64,000 nt of DNA. It comes from Rhyacophila brunnea (taxonomy: Eukaryota > Arthropoda > Insecta > Trichoptera > Rhyacophilidae). Every line of letters begins with the position of its first letter. The first letter of the stretch is position 1. Below are positions 1 through 12,174 of the stretch, in pieces. The position numbers were made by a program, and so were the translations under genes. Location: NCBI GenBank assembly GCA_022495005.1, contig JAGYXB010001049.1, forward strand, positions 558,001 through 622,000, written 5' to 3'. The notes below the pieces were generated by a model that was given only the letters and a program-made list of their open reading frames with translations, was not told where the DNA came from and ran no database searches.

Positions 1-441
1 AAACAATACTTCGCACTATGGACTAAGTAATTCCACCATGATCTCATACGTTTTACGGCAGTTTCATATTTGGCTGGCGGAAAGGCCATAAGTACACCAT
101 GATTTGCTTTACTATTTTAAATCTCGCTAACCCATTCATTACGTCTTTACTATCAGAAACAGCAATCTCATATTAAATTCACATTATTATTTATATTACA
201 ATATTATTTACTCCATTAAACTTATGTATTTCCAAGATTGAACGTAAGTATACAATATTAATAATAAATGTCTTGAATAGTATAAATTATACTAGATTTA
301 TTTTTGACAGATTTTATCAATGTTATTTGTAAATATAAAAAAATTATATTAACAATGGAAAAAAAATGCCAATTCCGGGATTGTCAAATTGTAATTCCGA
401 AATCCCGGGATCAGAATTTTGGCTAGGGATTGGATTCCCTA
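1..441 (-). mobile_element. hAT-like element, truncated by the window edge
   Basis: This is the reverse complement of the first part of the element at 5837-6501. It shares caatacttcgcac, attccaccatg, atgccaattccgggattgtc and aatcccgggatcagaatttt, and ends tagggattggattcccta at about 441. The other end lies before base 1. Confidence 0.75.
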
Positions 442-2016
442 CTACATAGGTATCTTACAAATTATGACCATTACAATGAATAAATTAGTATGCCTATATT
501 TTATTTAGCTCACTAATCATCTTATAGGGACAAGGCATATGAATGTATTAATAAATTGTATGAGAAAAATTTATTTAAGAAGCACTGACAACCAATCGTA
601 GCGGTTACATTTGCAGATCAGATTTGGAATTTAAAGATTTCGGAAATTATTATTGTAATTGATACGACTTTCGATTGAGTGAGTTCCCTAGCTTATGTCT
701 GTTTACTTTTCGGGTCATTCAATCTATGCTGAATGCTCAAAGAGTTCATTGTATATTATATATATTTCTGTAATAGTGTGCAATAATATTTATCCACCTA
801 ATTGATTTTTGTTTAAACCATACAATGATGAATTATTAATAGGTATATACTATAGTAGGTATATTATACTAATGGTGTGCACTATGCATTATTAGAGTAT
901 CACGTTAAATAATCAAATGCATCGCTATGATCAGCGCTAGAAATGAATTTTTTTTTGGAACCGGAACAATTTTCTGAAAATAAGACCGTTGATTTTTTTG
1001 TTATTTACCAACGTATCTTAGACAGTCAAATAAAATGAGGGCTGCAGGCGAATAACGAGGTATATTATTTTTTACTATGAATCCGACAAGTTTCGTCTTA
1101 AACTTTAAAACTATATGTACCTATGTAAAGTAAGTTAACTTAAATACATACTTTTGAATAATTTATAATTCTTAAAACCTAAACCTAATTAATATTTATT
1201 TTTTTCCATGGACCGAATCTGGGCTCCGGTGCGCTCTGATCCATTTAGAGAGCGCTAGTTATGATTGATAATGTAGATTTTAGCACATGAAAATATAGGA
1301 TCCAATATCATTTGACAGATTAATCGCCATTGCGCCGATTCCAGACGAAGTTTTTTCAAAATAATCATAATATTGTATACCTACCTATTAATTGTTTGTA
1401 ATTCATTTATCGTAATTTTTCGTATATCTACGTAGGTAATCAAGGAAGGAATGGTGATACATCCTAACCAAAATCCCAAAGAATACAATAATGTCATATT
1501 AATAGTTTCTGAAAAAAATGCCAATCTTTGAAAACTATCAATATTTCTGGTAATACTCGTACCTTAGTGTTTTTTTGCCCGCTGGAAGATAATTTAACTT
1601 ATAACTTATTAATATATATCTTAAAGCATTGACATATTATGTATCTATATCCTATTTGTCACTAAACAAACATTATAATATCTACTCAAAAATAAAATAA
1701 AAGCCAGTTTTAGCTTCATCAGACTAAAATTACATGAATATTTTGTAGGTAGTTACAAACTTACAGATACCCTATAACTCATTAGGTAATGATAACTCCA
1801 CCTCCCTGTAAGTCCTCGAAGAGATGGTATAACAAACACACTAGAAATACAGGACAAATTTACAATATTATTGTAGAATTAAGAACACATATGGATAATA
1901 ATATACAGTAGGACCTAACTACATGTGTATCCCACGTTAATTGAGACATTGATTATTTTAATTGTATGTATAGGTACACACTAAGTGGCAATCAAAACTT
2001 AGCCGTTTTCATAGGT
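442..2016. other. No gene seen
   Basis: AT-rich sequence with short stop-punctuated frames only. No RNA gene or repeat recognised. Confidence 0.6.
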
Positions 2017-2433
2017 ACACCACGATTTTATTAGCTCGTATTCTTGTTTGTCCAGTACTAATTTTTTCTTGTGTGTCCGGTACATTTTTTTCTTGTTTGT
2101 CCAAAATTTGTATTGGACGATTGAAAATTTCTTCCCAACTAGCTAGACATTTGAAACTTTTAGGATATATCAGAACATGATTACAACGCAGTCTTTTAAT
2201 ACTTTTAAACCATCTTTAAGCAGAATTGAATTCATTTTCAGTTAATTCTGTTTTGTATGGAAAGTTATTTTTTTCGGAAAAAAAATCGTATTATTCGTAC
2301 TATTATTGATTGCTAAGGGGGTCCTAGCAACTAAATTATTAATATATACGTGCGTTACTATGGAAATCAATATGTATTTATTAATAGAATTATCAAGTTT
2401 ATATGATTCAACAGAAATTTTAGAAACGTGGTA
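2017..2433 (+). mobile_element. MITE, family with TACCACG...CGTGGTA ends, copy 1
   Basis: Begins acaccacgattttattagct and ends tagaaacgtggta; the ends are inverted copies of each other. The interior carries cgtattcttgtttgtcca repeats, gaactagctagacatttgaa-like sequence and ggtcctagcaactaaattat, shared with copies at 7118, 11706 and 49083. The terminal TA suggests a TA target as in Tc1/mariner-derived MITEs (inference). Confidence 0.7.
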
Positions 2434-3094
2434 AGTATATAAAAAGTTCTTTTTGTCTTGTAATTATTTTATTTAATTATTACGGCAGAATAGACAACAG
2501 TGTCTCGATAATTGTAAGGAATTTGACCGACTGCTGAAAAAATATTGCTGATCCAACTTCTAACAGACAAAATATATTGAGTCTTGGAAGATGCAAGGAT
2601 AGATTACTCTATAGACTACTATAGACCATCGTGTTTCTGACTTTCCGAAGGGCACTCTTCATCACAAACACGCAACTTTACTGATATCACTGTTTAAACT
2701 GAATAAAACTGAAATTGCTTTGTAGGAGTAAACTGGTATCTTCATCAGAGAAAGATTTTTGTCAGAAGAATTACATAAAACGTTCGACCGTGTTTAGGAA
2801 AAAAGGCGTAACCCTCACAGAACAAATTTTACAGGACAGGCAAAAAACGTTTTTTGAATGATTTTAGTTTAATATTTTTTCTTAAATAAGTACAGTCATT
2901 GGGTGCATGATGATTGATGATTTGGTGTAATTTATTTTCGATCTAATAATAATTAAAGAAGTTATTACGGAAAAATCAGTGTTTTTTTTCCTTAAATTAA
3001 AACTTAATTAAAGCTCAATTAAAACCTGGATTTAGATAATAATTCGGCATTTGCGGCTTACTTCCTTTTTATAGAATGTTTATTTAGTTGTATA
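2434..3094. other. No gene seen; left arm of a possible outer inverted repeat
   Basis: AT-rich. 2781-2819 (cgttcgaccgtgtttaggaa...) is an imperfect inverted copy of 3947-3984 (...ttccaaaacacagtcgaa), flanking the foldback element below. Confidence 0.45.
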
Positions 3095-3901
3095 TGTTAC
3101 GCCGAATGTGCGAAATTGAATATTACATGAAATGGGCAAAATTTTGCCTAAATCATGAAAAATGCAAGCCCGTTGCCTTATTCATGAATTAGACAAAATA
3201 TCTGAAGAGTGCGTGAATTCGGCAGTAATTTTTCTGCCTAGTTCATGTATTGGAAAAATTAGATAGTAGCGCCACGGTGGTATTTTTTGCAACTAAACTA
3301 AATGTATCAAATGCTCATGCATTGGTCAAAATGTAGGTACATATATTATCTATGGTCAAAATAGATGATCGCGCTCCGGTGGTATTTTTTGCAACTAATC
3401 AAACTAAATAAATGTGTCAAATGTCGTCCTACAATGACGTTCATATCCATTTACCATGCGCAAAAAAATCTAGAACTACAATATGATAACGGAAGAATTT
3501 TATTGAAAAGTATTTTCGCGATTTGATTCGTGCTTGGGTATCAAACGTGCAATGGTCGATTGAATGTTTGTGATAGTTTGTTGACACTTGATAGCTAACC
3601 TCAAAATGGACATTTAGTTGAATAGTTTAATTCAGAATTACAAAACCTAACCTAACCTAACCTAACCTAATAATAATAATATTATATTATGTCCAATTAT
3701 AACTAATAAAACCATCCGTATTAAATTTACTTTTTCTTCTGTCATGTTGACAGTTCAAGAATTCCATACCCTGGCGAATTCATGTACTCAGCAGAAAATT
3801 TACCTAATTCATGAATAAGGCAACAGGCTTGACTATTACATGAATTAGCCAAAATTTTGCGCATTTCATGTAATAGTTAATTTCGCACATTCGGTGTAAC
3901 A
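3095..3901. mobile_element. Foldback element with long terminal inverted repeats
   Basis: The left end tgttacgccgaatgtgcgaa and the reverse complement of the right end tgttacaccgaatgtgcgaa match. The inverted similarity extends about 130-140 bp inward (attacatgaaatg, gttgccttattcatgaatta). The interior contains a direct repeat of gg-tggtattttttgcaact (near 3275 and 3378) and (CCTAA)5 at 3646-3670. No coding frame. Confidence 0.8.
3646..3670 (-). repeat. Interstitial insect-telomere-type repeat, (CCTAA)5
   Basis: Five exact CCTAA units, the complement of the TTAGG arthropod telomere repeat, followed by a short (AAT)n run. It sits inside a mobile element and is far too short to be a telomere. 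Confidence 0.8.
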
Positions 3902-3984
3902 TAATATACATTGTTAATATCTAATAAAAGCACTTTTCGAAAAATCGAGGGTTACCTACTCCCTTTTTCCAAAACACAGTCGAA

Positions 3985-4956
3985 TATTACAGCGCGTGAT
4001 AACAGTTCATGAGCTACGCGGCCGCGCTGCAGAAGATACATTGATCGATAACATAATATTGTTGTTATTATGTTGCGGAAGGGCCCCAAAGTAAACCCAG
4101 TGGATAAGCAAGACACAAAAGTAAGCACCCACGAACCTATTCAATCTAATATAACGGCTGAGATGGCCATCGATTAGACATATTGGTTGACGAGTGGATA
4201 AGCACACTAAATAATAGTATGGTCCACTGGTGGTAACCAGAGGCATGAATCGGCAACGATGAAGATGGACCAACAATATTTGACGGAAGTACCTACGTGG
4301 CTGCAAAAGACTATGCATCTAAAGAGGTGGGAAAAGCATGGGGTGAAGTTTACTTTGTCTGGAAATCGATTGGCCCCAAATGACAATAATCATCTTTAAA
4401 ATGGTATTACAGTCAAGTATTATTCTGTAGGTACCTACGTACCTACTTTTTTTTTCAAACTCATTACGATTTACTAATATTTTACATACTAACATAATTT
4501 TTAGATATTTAATAAAAATGTTAATGATTTGGTAAAAAACAAATGCATTATTATTATTATTATTATTGATTTTACGTTGAACGTAGATATAATATCATTA
4601 TAATAAAACATTAGTACATATTAATCTCTATATAAACGAATATAGGTACATACCACCCAGTTACGATGTGTACTTTTCTTCTTTTCTGTTAAGCATCCCC
4701 TGTTAAATATTAAAACAGGTGAATAAACTAAGCGCTGTTTAATTTAACGGCACATTATCTGTTTGCGAATTCATCAAAAAGATTACAAAACAATTATTTT
4801 GGTTCGCCAAATTGTTTCTTATTTACGTTTGAACTTGTAAAATGAACAGATCTTAAGTTAGGTTAGGTAAGTAGCTCGGTGTTTCAAATTAGAATTGTAT
4901 TGTTTTTTTTTTATGTTTTGGTGGAAAGACATAGTTGAAAGAAAAAAACAAAACTT
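3985..4956. other. No gene seen
   Basis: AT-rich, with a (TTA)n microsatellite near 4549-4567. The 103-codon minus frame at 4007-4318 has no recognisable motif and no compositional support. Confidence 0.55.
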
Positions 4957-5185
4957 CTTTCGACCATGTCCGATCCTAATATGATCATATGGGCCTCCAT
5001 AGGGTGGAGGTTTGTATTGACAGATTTTGTTTTTTACGAGAAATGGATGTCAGCCACTTGCTCAACCTATTAGGTCCATACCCTGACACACACAAATTGA
5101 AAAACAATATGTGTACTTGCCAGTCCCAGGATTCGAACCTGGGACCCACGGCGTTATAGTCCAACGCTTAAGCCGCGTGGCCACC
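4957..5185 (-). repeat. tRNA-derived SINE, most complete copy
   Basis: The minus strand starts ggtggccacgcggcttaagc (A-box region) and has ggttcgaatcctgggactgg (B box). The body includes gtgtcagggtatggacctaa, caagtggctgacatccattt and ggatcggacatggtcgaaag; it ends with GAAAGAAG-type tail repeats. The tRNA-like head lacks a 3' acceptor arm, so it is a SINE and not a tRNA gene. Confidence 0.88.
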
Positions 5186-5288
5186 TGAAAACTACCTGTT
5201 TGTTATTTTTTCCACATTTTATACTAAAATACCATAACCGGTTTCGTCTTACAACATTATAATAGCCCGAACACGGCATTACCAACAT

Positions 5289-5377
5289 GTCACGTGCTGT
5301 CACGCTGACATAGATGTATTATAAACATGATAAAGATAGCGATGCACTACCTCGATATCAGCGTGACAGCACGTGAC
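5289..5377. repeat. 20-bp perfect inverted repeat, 49-bp loop
   Basis: gtcacgtgctgtcacgctga (5289-5308) and its exact complement tcagcgtgacagcacgtgac (5358-5377). Each arm contains CACGTG, the core E-box/palindrome. Possibly the remains of a small foldback element; no coding frame fits. Confidence 0.75.
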
Positions 5378-5836
5378 GTGATGGTCATTTCTTCGAGCCA
5401 ATAGAAACTTTGAGATAGGGATAGTGAATTCCATACTGTCATTCTTCGTGAATACTATAATATGTACATATTTTGAAAATTGTAATAGAAATAGGAAAAA
5501 TTGATTACTTTCGAGTCCCGACCGGCGGAAAACCTGATGGTACGGGATTTTTAGAAGAAAACCTAAAATAATTTGAATAAAAAGGTCCTCGTACCTCCTC
5601 GTCCTCGCCTGTTCATATGCACCTAGGTCTGCTGATACAAATTTAATATTTTCGTAAACTGACAAAATTCTACAGACGAATATGATTGAAAAGTGAGCTC
5701 TACCTACATTACAATAAGGGTCATTATAGCAAACTCGGGTTTATGTATGTACAACATTGTTGTCATATTTTCCTAACGCGGCTACTGGTGGCTTAAATTT
5801 TGTCACACACGTTATTATTGTACATTTCAATAAGAG

Positions 5837-6501
5837 TAGTGAACCCAATCCCGAGCCAAAATCTTGATCCCGGGATTTCGGGATTACGATTTGACGATCC
5901 CGGGATTGGCATTTTTTTCAATAATTAAAATAAAATTTCTATATATACAAATAACGTTGATAAAATCGGTCAAAAATAAATTTAGTATAATTTATACTAT
6001 TTAAGACATTTATTGTTAATATTGTGTAAGTTCAATCTTGGAAATACATAGGTTTAATGGAGTAAATAACATTGTAATAATATGTATAAATAATAATGTG
6101 AAAGTAAAACAGTTTTATTTATTTATGAAAAGATAACAAATACAAGTTCAATTAAAATAAAAATAAAAATGACAAATGCATTAAAGAACATGGTGGAATC
6201 ACTTTGTTGAAAGTGCGAAGCATTGTTTTTTCCAATTTTTCTCATTTTTAATAACTTATGTGAAAAAATAAAATGAATTGGCAACACATGGGTAATAAAT
6301 CAAACTTCATTCAAACTCAGTTTATTTCTAATGTATTTGTATGTTATTAAAAGTATTTTTTCCTATATATTTTCGTTTTTATTTTATTTTCCATAAAAAT
6401 TGATAAAAAAACTCAACCCCGAAAGTTTCGGGATTATGTTTACCAATTCCGGGATTCATAGGTATCGAAAATAGTTCGGGATCCCGGGATTGGAATCCCT
6501 A
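5837..6501 (+). mobile_element. hAT-like MITE, 665 bp, with TIRs and near-perfect 8-bp target duplication
   Basis: The left end tagtgaacccaatcccgag and the reverse complement of the right end tagggattccaatcccggg match at most positions. Subterminal GATCCCGGGAT palindromes recur near both ends. It is flanked by aataagag (5829-5836) and aataagaa (6502-6509), 7 of 8 identical. No transposase frame remains. A second copy overlaps the start of the window. Confidence 0.78.
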
Positions 6502-6509
6502 AATAAGAA

Positions 6510-7117
6510 TAATTATTGAAAATTTGTGTTAATATCTCCATCCAATTCTGCTAACGTGTCAACTTTAATATTGAGATTATGTATGGGAGCTTATTTCCTG
6601 TAATGGTGTAAGTGTAAGTGAACGATCGGCATGACTGTATGATGATGCCGAATCGCGCAATATATGCCCCCTCCCCCCCTATTCACTGCGCAAACAAGAA
6701 TACTCAAGTGGCTGTAAGGTTAGGTACCATAATAAATCATACAGTTGACCGCATTTAGATTATATTTCCCACCGTCAATGGGATATCGTTAAGGGCCGTC
6801 ACAGGTTTGGTCTTTTGGAAAACGAATATAAGATTAGTTACCTACATAAGATAGGATACTTATTTTTAAATTAACAAAAATAGGTTACGTAATTAAAATT
6901 TATAAAAAAAACTATAATTGGTAGTTGATATCAAATTATATTTCATAATATGTGTGTAGGTAATGATGACCATGAGACAACTTACCTATTTATCCTCTAT
7001 TTTAATGTCGGTCGACTTCAGTCTGGTACGTACATGAGTTGACTGGGTATAGCCAAATAGGTGGAAAAGAAATATGTCGTTTATACATTTATATCAAAAT
7101 CGCCGAAGCAAGTTTAT
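6510..7117. other. No gene seen
   Basis: AT-rich with a pyrimidine run ccccctccccccct near 6667; nothing else recognised. Confidence 0.5.
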
Positions 7118-7564
7118 TACCACGTTTTTATTAGCTCGTATTCTTGTTTGTCCAACACAATTTTTTTCTTGTTTGTCCAATACACATCTTGTTTAACTAA
7201 CTTCCCGACTAGCTAGACATTTGAAACTTTTAGAATATATCAGAACACGGTGACAATGCATTATTTTAATACTTTTAGCCATCTTTAAGCAGAATTGAAT
7301 TCATTTTCAGTTAATTCTGTTTTGTATGGAAAGTTATTTCGGAAAAAAATCGTAAAAAGTAAAACACTATTATTGGTTGCTAAGGGGTCCTAGCAACTAA
7401 ATTATTAATATATACGTGCGTTACTATGGAAATCAATATGAAATGTCAAAATGACATTTCAGTATCTTTTCTATATTTATACAGTATTTCTATCAAGTAC
7501 AAAAAAAGTATTATTGAATAATTGTCAAGTATATATTATGATTCAACAGAAAATTTAAAAACGT
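7118..7564 (+). mobile_element. MITE, TACCACG family, copy 2
   Basis: Begins taccacgtttttattagctc and runs colinear with copy 1 through gactagctagacatttgaaa and ggggtcctagcaactaaatt; the 3' end stops at taaaaacgttc, so the right terminus is damaged. Confidence 0.7.
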
Positions 7565-10500
7565 TCTTTTTATCTTGTAATTATTTTTGTCATAAGTTCC
7601 ATTTATCTATACAATCAACTAGAAAGTATTCACTGGTTCTATAAAATTTAGTATACCGGGTCATTTTTACTACACTTTCACACATTCAGACTACATCTAT
7701 ATAATATTATTGATGAAGCTTTTCAAATATCGACTGTAATTTGCAGTGTATAATTATCTTGATGTGTATTAATTAAATCGATTAATATTATCATGAATCG
7801 TATGATATAAACATTATTTAAATTAGTCGACGCTTACTCAGTCGTGGAATATACTATCATTTTATTATTCACCAAAGGCCCTTCAAATCACTGCTGATGA
7901 CGAGTCAACCCTACTAACCCAAACCAGATCCTAAAGGTAAACACAGGTGTGTAAAAGGGGGGATGTACCTGTAAGTATGATACAAGTACCTAATTTACCA
8001 AGCATCATAAAAATCTGAATAAAACAGGGGAGCGTGTTACTAGTAGAGATCAGGTTGGTACATATTTATTTAAACCAAATTTGTTTTATTTATTTATTCA
8101 ATTTTGACCAATGCGCCAGATATTATACAATGGATGAATTTTAATTATGCAAGTAAACAGATAGAAAAAGTTTGGTTGAGTTCACGAGTATAGGGACAAA
8201 AACAAAACATTTGTTTACAATAATTATTAGAAAATTTACCTATTTCGGTAACAGCCACACAAACCAATAGATACAACACCACGTCTCTCCTGTAGTAGGT
8301 CTATTCTATACACAAGGCGGCTATCGGCGGTAGTTTATCATATTTATGTATTGAGGTACTACATAACAATAAGTTATATCTTACGTAATATCTTTTGTAA
8401 ACATGGTGCCGTTGGTAGAAGAATGAAAAATAATACTAGATAGCACAGAAGATTTTAATACACAAAGAAGACGAAGTAAGTATATTTATATAAATACTAT
8501 GAATATGCGATAGAAATTATATATCTTTAAATAGGTTACAATATATTATTATGGGTAATGTTTTTGTGTGTATCTTTTTATTCGACAAGCAATACAGTAG
8601 CTCTGCTCAATAACTGCAGGTATAAATATAAAATGTAACAACAATAATTATTACTATTCAAAACGCCGTGTGCATTTTCTCAGTGGCGTGTTTAGTGAAG
8701 ACGTGGCACTAATTGTAATTTTCCATATAAATCGATGCATTCTGACGATTTATCATTTGTATTTATTATAAATTATACAAATCGCATAATACTAATCGCA
8801 TTTTATTAAATATGTTCAACTAAAATATTCTACATATTATAGGTAATACGTAATGGTACATAGCTTAATAGCTTTCATGAATTTATATCAAAATACGAAT
8901 ATAACGTAAGTAAGTCAAATACAATATCGATGGTAGGTACCTTTAATCAAAATCTTAAAAATATTGTACCTGCATAAACATTCATTTCTGAGGCATGCCG
9001 GGCAATAATCTCACGTTCCTTCATGAAATCTACTCTCAAAGATGTAGGTATATGTATAATATTCGCAATATATGCCTTTATTTCGTATCTCTTAGCAACG
9101 CATAATCTGCATACTCCCACGCAACAACACGGATTTTAACATTATCAAGTTCTGTGAAATCTAATTTGATAATATTTTTTATGACTGGTTTGAACCGTTT
9201 GCGTTAAAGGTAAAATCGCCACAGCGTTATTTATTATTTTCATGCAACCATACATTTTTATTAATTCGGTTCACAGTTGCTCATACAGTGACAATTTAAT
9301 ATAAATGCTGTATAATAGCATATATTTTAGCTGTAAAGATTATTTTCTTCGCTTATTTACTTATTTCTTAACAATTTTCTGATTTATTCGTCCCCGTATA
9401 AAATTGGTGTTTTGGAAAGTTGTTTTAATTTAACTAATGATAGCAGAAAATGTATCTTACAGTGTGTATGTAAATAAGTTGGAAAACGTAATTTAAATTA
9501 ATTGTATTATTACTGTAAAAATATTACCTAAGTGTTGACACCAGATGAACGTCTCCCACGGGAGACCACCTTAAAGGGACACAGCCTGCCACAGCCTACT
9601 TCCGCTCAACAAACTTAAAAAACATAACAGCCTGCTTCCACCCGGAACGAATTGATGCACCGCAGCCTGCATCCACCCTTCGCGGTTCTCGCAACCCTCG
9701 GCCTGCTTAAACTGGTCACATCGTGGTTAGGTAGAATAAGTCATAACACTAAGCAGATAATAGCAAAATGTATATCCCAATGAAAGTGAGGTAGAGGGAT
9801 TCCTAGGAGTACGTGAACCGACAATCTCCAAAAAGAAGCCTAATCGTAAAATATGGGAACTCATGGATAATGGTGACCGTCATGAGCCGTTGAAGACAAT
9901 CGTGTGGTGCTGGAATGTAGTGCCATAGAGAATAGTGATGAATAATTATTTCTTCTCTTCGTGGAGGGGTTTTTAAATTTTTGTGAAGTTGAGTTTCACA
10001 TATTCCTACATCTTTTTGGAAGTCGGTCAGAATGACGATGGCCAGTGAGTCTTACATACAATAGGTACAATGTCTCCCATCCTTTCCGCGTGTGCATTCC
10101 AAGTTTTCATGGATATAATATTCATATTCAAATGGAAGGGCCCTTATACAGAATACAAGTTAAGTCCTTCACAAGTAGGTGGACTGGTACTTCATATGAT
10201 TCACTATCCTGAAAATATCTACAAATTATTATGTAAGTATACAGTAAAAATATCAATACTTCCATTGACATAAAAAAACCGTTTTTTGATTATCAATCTT
10301 TTTCGCTTGCGTCTATTGAAATTTCGTATCTCATTCTTATATTCAATTATAATTTTCACAGGTAATATATAACCTTTTCGACATTTTAATCAATCATGTA
10401 GCATAATATTATTAATAGATTGAACGTCTCGTATGTGGGTAATGTATTATAGAAAACCGACCAATCGGAAGCCACCTGAGGGGTTAATTCGACGAATCAC

Positions 10501-11705
10501 AATGCAGAGAAGGGGGTGGAAAGATATGGTAGGAGAACAATATTCTACCCCCTCGTTTCCATGACCACGGCTGTCGCGTATTATATTAACGGAAAATTGT
10601 TAGGAAAGTCAAATATATCGTTGGGTAGTATACTATGTTTTCATCTGTTATTATTTTGTAGAATTCCATGAAAAAATAACCATCTTTGACTATTTTACAA
10701 AAAAAAAAAACATTTGTCTATTCACATAAGTATTAAATTTTATGAATATCTACATTGGGATGTAAAATTGAGATTGTAAGTCACTCATACATTGGAATTA
10801 AAATAAACATTTAAGTACAATACTTATAAATATAATAAATACCATACAATAATGCCTGTCTCTAAAACGTTGTATGATTTCGATTCCCGCATCTGGCAAT
10901 GGTACATTAAAATTACTGTTATATTTACCTAATATCATTATAAAAATAAATTTAATTATGTTTACACAGTAAATAGCTAAATACATTTTGCTATCAATAA
11001 AGTAACATACTCCTTCGATCACATATGGCGGATCTACCCTTTGACGAGTGTACCGGATATGCCACGCGATCGCCTTCAAAATGGCGGAAAGCGGATGTCA
11101 CTCCGGAAAGGATAAGTCGCGATCACCAGCGCGGCGACCCATTGGACTGGAAGTCGATCGAACTGAAAACAGGAAGGCACGCCATCGGACAGTAATTTGA
11201 TACTTTTATATCGAAAGTTATAATAATATACTCTAATTTGAATGATCAAATGGTTAATAATTTGATAGACGTTACAATAATGTTAATGTAAAAGAATTCA
11301 TATATTTCAGACCAATTGCAAATACAAGATGAAGTTTATGATGTATTTCTTTTACGTGCCTATTGCCAGATAGCCGAAGCTCAAAGCATTGGATCAATTT
11401 CTCTAATCTTGATATCCAGATATTGACTAAAAAACAACATAGGTACCCAATTATGAATTTTATCCAACCGACGGTATTAGAATAAGAGTTCCATTCATCA
11501 GAAACATATTACGTATTTGAGTTTTAGACGTTATACTTAAGTCGGACTGACGATTCAAATAAGAAAATGATACTATCGCACAATCACTACAATCCCTGGC
11601 TGCCTAAAACATTTAAAAACCATGTAAATTTATTTTGAAAAGAAGTAAGATATAAAATCCAAGACTACTCAAATTTATATAATAATTTGCAAATAATTAC
11701 AAGAT
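7565..11705. other. Long gene-free stretch with two GC-richer islands
   Basis: No exon-like frame. 9541-9730 is GC-richer, with repeated cagcctgc(a/t)tccacc strings (three occurrences), and looks like a mobile-element relic. 11020-11190 is a second GC-richer island (catatggcggatctaccctt, gcgcggcgacccattggact) of unknown origin. The 67- and 93-codon frames here show no motif. Confidence 0.45.
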
Positions 11706-12174
11706 ATATCACGTTTTTAAATTTTCTGTTGAATCATATAAACTTGACAATTCTATGTATTAATAAAAACTTTTTTGTGCTTGATAGAAATACTGAATAA
11801 ATATTATAGAATACAGAAATGTCATTTTGACATTTCATATTGATTTCCATAGTAACACACGTATATATTAATAATTTTGTTACTAGGACCCACTTAGCAA
11901 CCAATAATAGTGAGTAGTAAATATTACTTTTAACGATTTTTTTCCGAAACATACAAAACAGAATTAACTGAAAATTAGTTTAATTCTGCTTAAAGATGGC
12001 CAAAAGTATTAAAAGAATGCATTGTCGTCGTGTTCTGATGTATTCTAAAAGTTTCAAATGTCTAGCTAGTCGGAAAGTTAGTTAAAAGTTTCGGACAAAC
12101 AAGAAAAAAATTGTACTGCACAAGAAAAAATCTGTACCGGACAAACAAGAATACGAGCTAACAAAAACGTGGTA
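11706..12174 (-). mobile_element. MITE, TACCACG family, copy 3 (inverted)
   Basis: Begins atatcacgtttttaaatttt and ends gagctaacaaaaacgtggta. The interior is the reverse complement of copies 1 and 2, including tgtcattttgacatttcata. Confidence 0.7.

Noticed and set aside
3646..3670. Telomere or chromosome end
   Set aside because: Only five CCTAA units, inside an inverted-repeat element, with normal sequence on both sides.
5115..5185. A tRNA gene on the minus strand (A box, B box, anticodon-like loop)
   Set aside because: The 3' acceptor arm is missing and the same head is followed by the same long body and tail at 23551, 34802 and 48559, so it is a SINE.
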